The position numbers and the translations under genes are program-made. The notes beneath the pieces are model-generated. The model had not been told where the DNA came from, did not search any database, and saw only the letters and a program-made list of their open reading frames with translations. 23,432 nucleotides of DNA. Origin: Ruminococcus sp. UBA4383. Its GTDB lineage: Bacteria; Bacillota; Clostridia; Oscillospirales; Ruminococcaceae. Positions 21,833-23,432 of the stretch are shown piece after piece (position 1 is the first letter of the stretch; each line of letters opens with the position of its first letter). The stretch covers positions 1 through 23,432 of the forward strand of contig DGRR01000089.1 of the NCBI GenBank assembly GCA_002389995.1, read 5' to 3'.

Positions 21833-22340
21833 AAAATTAAAAAATATAATCAAAGAGAAAAAGACAGCAGCGGTTGTCATACTTGGAATTGCAGGACTTG
21901 TCCTGATACTGATTTCTTCTTTTACTTCGGATAAAAATACTGCGGACAGTGAAATTCCGACTGTATCAGAAGAAATTACAGCGGAAAGCTATTGCACTGA
22001 AACTGAAAAACGCCTTGAATCATTTCTGAAAAATATTGAAGGTGCAGGAGATGTGAAAGTTTATCTCACCGTGGGGACAGGCGAAAAATATGTTTATGCC
22101 GCTGAAAAAAATACCAAATCTTCGGAAAATCAAAGGGAGGAGGATATAAAATATGTGATAGTCGGAGGAGGTTCTGAAAAATCAGCCCTGATTGAAACCA
22201 TACGGACACCCGAAATTACAGGCGCAGTTATAGCCTGTACAGGCTGCGGAAGTCCTGCCGTTCAGGAAAAAATCTATAAAGCCGTATCTGCGGCTCTTGG
22301 ACTTCCCACAAGTAAAATTTTTGTCACACAAATGAAGTAA
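21819..22340 (+). CDS. spoIIIAG: Stage III sporulation protein AG
   Basis: It forms the large ring of the feeding-tube channel in the intermembrane space, as shown for B. subtilis. Here it has 173 residues (229 in B. subtilis): a single membrane segment (about 18-34), a short linker, and a ring-building domain with KRLESFLKNIEGAGDVKVYLTV near 64-85 and PEITGAVIACTGCGSPAVQEKI near 130-151. The B. subtilis insertion that builds the tall beta-barrel may be shorter here. CGGAGG lies before the ATG inside spoIIIAF. Confidence 0.93.
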   Translation: MEIYEKLKNIIKEKKTAAVVILGIAGLVLILISSFTSDKNTADSEIPTVSEEITAESYCTETEKRLESFLKNIEGAGDVKVYLTVGTGEKYVYAAEKNTKSSENQREEDIKYVIVGGGSEKSALIETIRTPEITGAVIACTGCGSPAVQEKIYKAVSAALGLPTSKIFVTQMK

Positions 22341-22354
22341 AGGAGTAAGCGAAT

Positions 22355-22915
22355 ATGAAAAAACCTTCCGTAATAATAGGAAAAAAACAGATAATTATGA
22401 CTTGCCTTACGCTCATGCTTGCGGCGGCGGTATACATAAACTATTCAACAGCCCCCGATATCAAGGGAAACAATGACGCTGTAAACGTTGCAAATACAGA
22501 AGATACCATGAATTACGGGGATACTGAATTTGTAAACGCACAGCCTGAACCTGTTGCCGTTTCATCTGATGACTATTTCGCACAGGCAAGGCTTGACAAA
22601 ATGAATAACCGTGATGAAGCCGTCCAGACTTTACAGACCATGATTGGCGGCGGAGATGTAAGTGAAGATGAAATGGTAGTCAATGCCATTGATGCGGTTG
22701 AAGTTTCAAAGCTCATAGAATCAGAGGGAACTATTGAATCTCTTGTGAAAGCTCAGGGATTTGAGGACTGCGTTGCATACCTTGACGGCGAAACTGCAAA
22801 GGTAGTTGTAAAGACTGAGGGGCTTGACAAGGCGCAGGCAGCATCTATAAAAGAAATAATTCTCGGAGAATCAGAAGTTTCAGTAGAAAATATAAGAATT
22901 TTTGAAGTAAAGTAG
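22355..22915 (+). CDS. spoIIIAH: Stage III sporulation protein AH
   Basis: The mother-cell protein that binds forespore SpoIIQ across the two membranes in Bacillus. It has 186 residues (218 in B. subtilis): one N-terminal membrane segment (about 13-29), an acidic linker, then the YscJ-like ring domain with DYFAQARLDKMNNRDEAVQTL near 73-93 and VVVKTEGLDKAQAASIKEI near 151-169. It is last in the operon. No terminator follows; a housekeeping promoter starts one base after its stop. Confidence 0.94.
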   Translation: MKKPSVIIGKKQIIMTCLTLMLAAAVYINYSTAPDIKGNNDAVNVANTEDTMNYGDTEFVNAQPEPVAVSSDDYFAQARLDKMNNRDEAVQTLQTMIGGGDVSEDEMVVNAIDAVEVSKLIESEGTIESLVKAQGFEDCVAYLDGETAKVVVKTEGLDKAQAASIKEIILGESEVSVENIRIFEVK

Positions 22916-22944
22916 TTGAACATTCTGAATTTTTTTGTTATAAT
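22916..22944 (+). promoter_or_regulatory. Sigma-A-like promoter of the asp23-nusB genes
   Basis: TTGAAC (22916-22921) and a perfect TATAAT (22939-22944) are 17 bases apart. The start is predicted near 22951, with a leader of about 45 nt ending in the ACAGGAGG ribosome site. It lets the housekeeping genes run independently of spoIIIA. Confidence 0.75.
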
Positions 22945-22996
22945 ATAAGTATGGGAGTGCATAAACTCATATTTCCTAAAAACAGGAGGTTTAAAA

Positions 22997-23332
22997 ATGG
23001 ACGATGTGAAGAAAAATGCTGTAAGCAAACTCAAAATATCAGAGGACGTTATAATAACTGTCGCTAAACTTGCGGCACTCGATGTAAAGGGTGTTGCAGG
23101 TCTTAGCGGTGAAATAAACAAAATGTCAAAACTGAAAAACAATGGTCCAATCAAAATAAGCATGATTGACAGCGTTGCAGCTATTGACATAAGCATTAAA
23201 ATAAAAGGCTACGAAAAAGCTGCTGTCGTTGCACAGGAAGTTCAGTCAGCCGTAAAGGAAAATGTTCAGAATATGACAGGCGTTGCAGTTGCAAGAGTTA
23301 ATGTATCTGTTGCAGGCGCAGTATTCGATTGA
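22997..23332 (+). CDS. Asp23/Gls24 family protein (YqhY-like)
   Basis: A 111-residue cytoplasmic protein of the Asp23 family. It shows the usual order: KISEDVIITVAKLAALDVKGVAGL near residues 12-35, IDISIKIKGYEKAAVVAQEVQSAVKENV near 64-91, and a final TGVAVARVNVSVAGAVF. In Firmicutes the copy beside nusB is called YqhY and is linked to control of acetyl-CoA carboxylase and fatty-acid synthesis; in Bacillus the accBC genes lie just upstream, but here spoIIIAH does. AGGAGG lies before the ATG. The family is secure; equating it with YqhY rests on the nusB context. Confidence 0.9.
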   Translation: MDDVKKNAVSKLKISEDVIITVAKLAALDVKGVAGLSGEINKMSKLKNNGPIKISMIDSVAAIDISIKIKGYEKAAVVAQEVQSAVKENVQNMTGVAVARVNVSVAGAVFD

Positions 23333-23349
23333 TGTAAAGGAGATAATAA

Positions 23350-23432
23350 ATGACAAGACGTGAAATCCGTGACAGCGCATTCAAGCTGCTTTTCGAGCAG
23401 CTTCTGCGTGATGATGATATTAATGAACTCTA
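23350..23432 (+). CDS. nusB: Transcription antitermination factor NusB (5' part, cut by window end)
   Basis: The first 27 codons are present, starting MTRREIRDSAFKLLFEQL, the common N-terminus of NusB, which binds boxA RNA with S10 in rRNA antitermination. An AAAGGAG site precedes the ATG by about six bases. It is 17 bp after the Asp23-family gene, a pairing conserved in Firmicutes. The remainder lies past the window. Confidence 0.85.
   Translation, partial: MTRREIRDSAFKLLFEQLLRDDDINEL

Noticed and set aside
1..23432. CRISPR array, tRNA, rRNA, insertion sequence or prophage
   Set aside because: I saw no regularly spaced repeats, cloverleaf or rRNA-like sequence, transposase, integrase or phage gene; genes and operons account for nearly all of the window.

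Overview
The window looks like a chromosomal segment of a spore-forming, polysaccharide-degrading clostridial Firmicute, most likely a Ruminococcus or close relative. Three things point there: a secreted papain-type peptidase ending in a type I dockerin (the anchor module of ruminococcal cellulosomes), a complete spoIIIAA-AH operon plus spoIIE, and a glgBCDA glycogen operon with the Firmicute-type GlgC/GlgD pair. Base composition is moderately AT-rich and ribosome binding sites are strong (AGGAGG type). I cannot name the species from the sequence alone.

Layout. (1) 1-263: a small basic protein whose last codons lie inside a hairpin terminator. (2) 258-6114, minus strand: glgB-glgC-glgD-glgA, covering ADP-glucose formation, chain extension and branching. 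(3) 6338-8596, minus strand: spoIIE, the sporulation phosphatase that activates sigma-F, with a promoter whose spacing recalls Spo0A-activated promoters. (4) 8787-14113, plus strand: one tight six-gene run: apbE (flavin transferase), a NusG-II-domain membrane protein, a Gx-transporter membrane protein, an unknown 72-residue protein, a YdcF/SanA-like membrane protein, and the dockerin-bearing C1A peptidase. The first three resemble the apbE/eetA/eetB part of Gram-positive extracellular electron transfer loci. (5) 14114-14594: a 481-bp intergenic stretch with two inverted repeats, a sigma-A-like promoter and a leader of about 215 nt that can form successive stem-loops. (6) 14595-18207: an ABC sugar importer (binding lipoprotein plus two permeases, no ATPase), with a 13-bp hairpin after the binding-protein gene and two tandem terminators after the last permease gene. 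(7) 18311-22915: spoIIIAA-AB-AC-AD-AE-AF-AG-AH, the mother-cell side of the feeding-tube channel. (8) 22916-23432: a housekeeping promoter, an Asp23-family gene and the 5' end of nusB.

How it fits together. Two loci deal with sporulation (spoIIE early, spoIIIA after engulfment starts), and the glycogen operon lies directly downstream of spoIIE on the same strand, behind a sigma-E-like promoter candidate. In B. subtilis the glycogen operon is known to be sigma-E dependent, so carbon storage may be tied to sporulation here too. The ABC importer and the dockerin peptidase fit a lifestyle of external polymer breakdown and oligosaccharide uptake. I found no CRISPR array, tRNA, rRNA, insertion sequence or prophage. 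The strongest candidates for something under-described are the flavin-transfer/dockerin-peptidase operon and the structured leader before the sugar importer.
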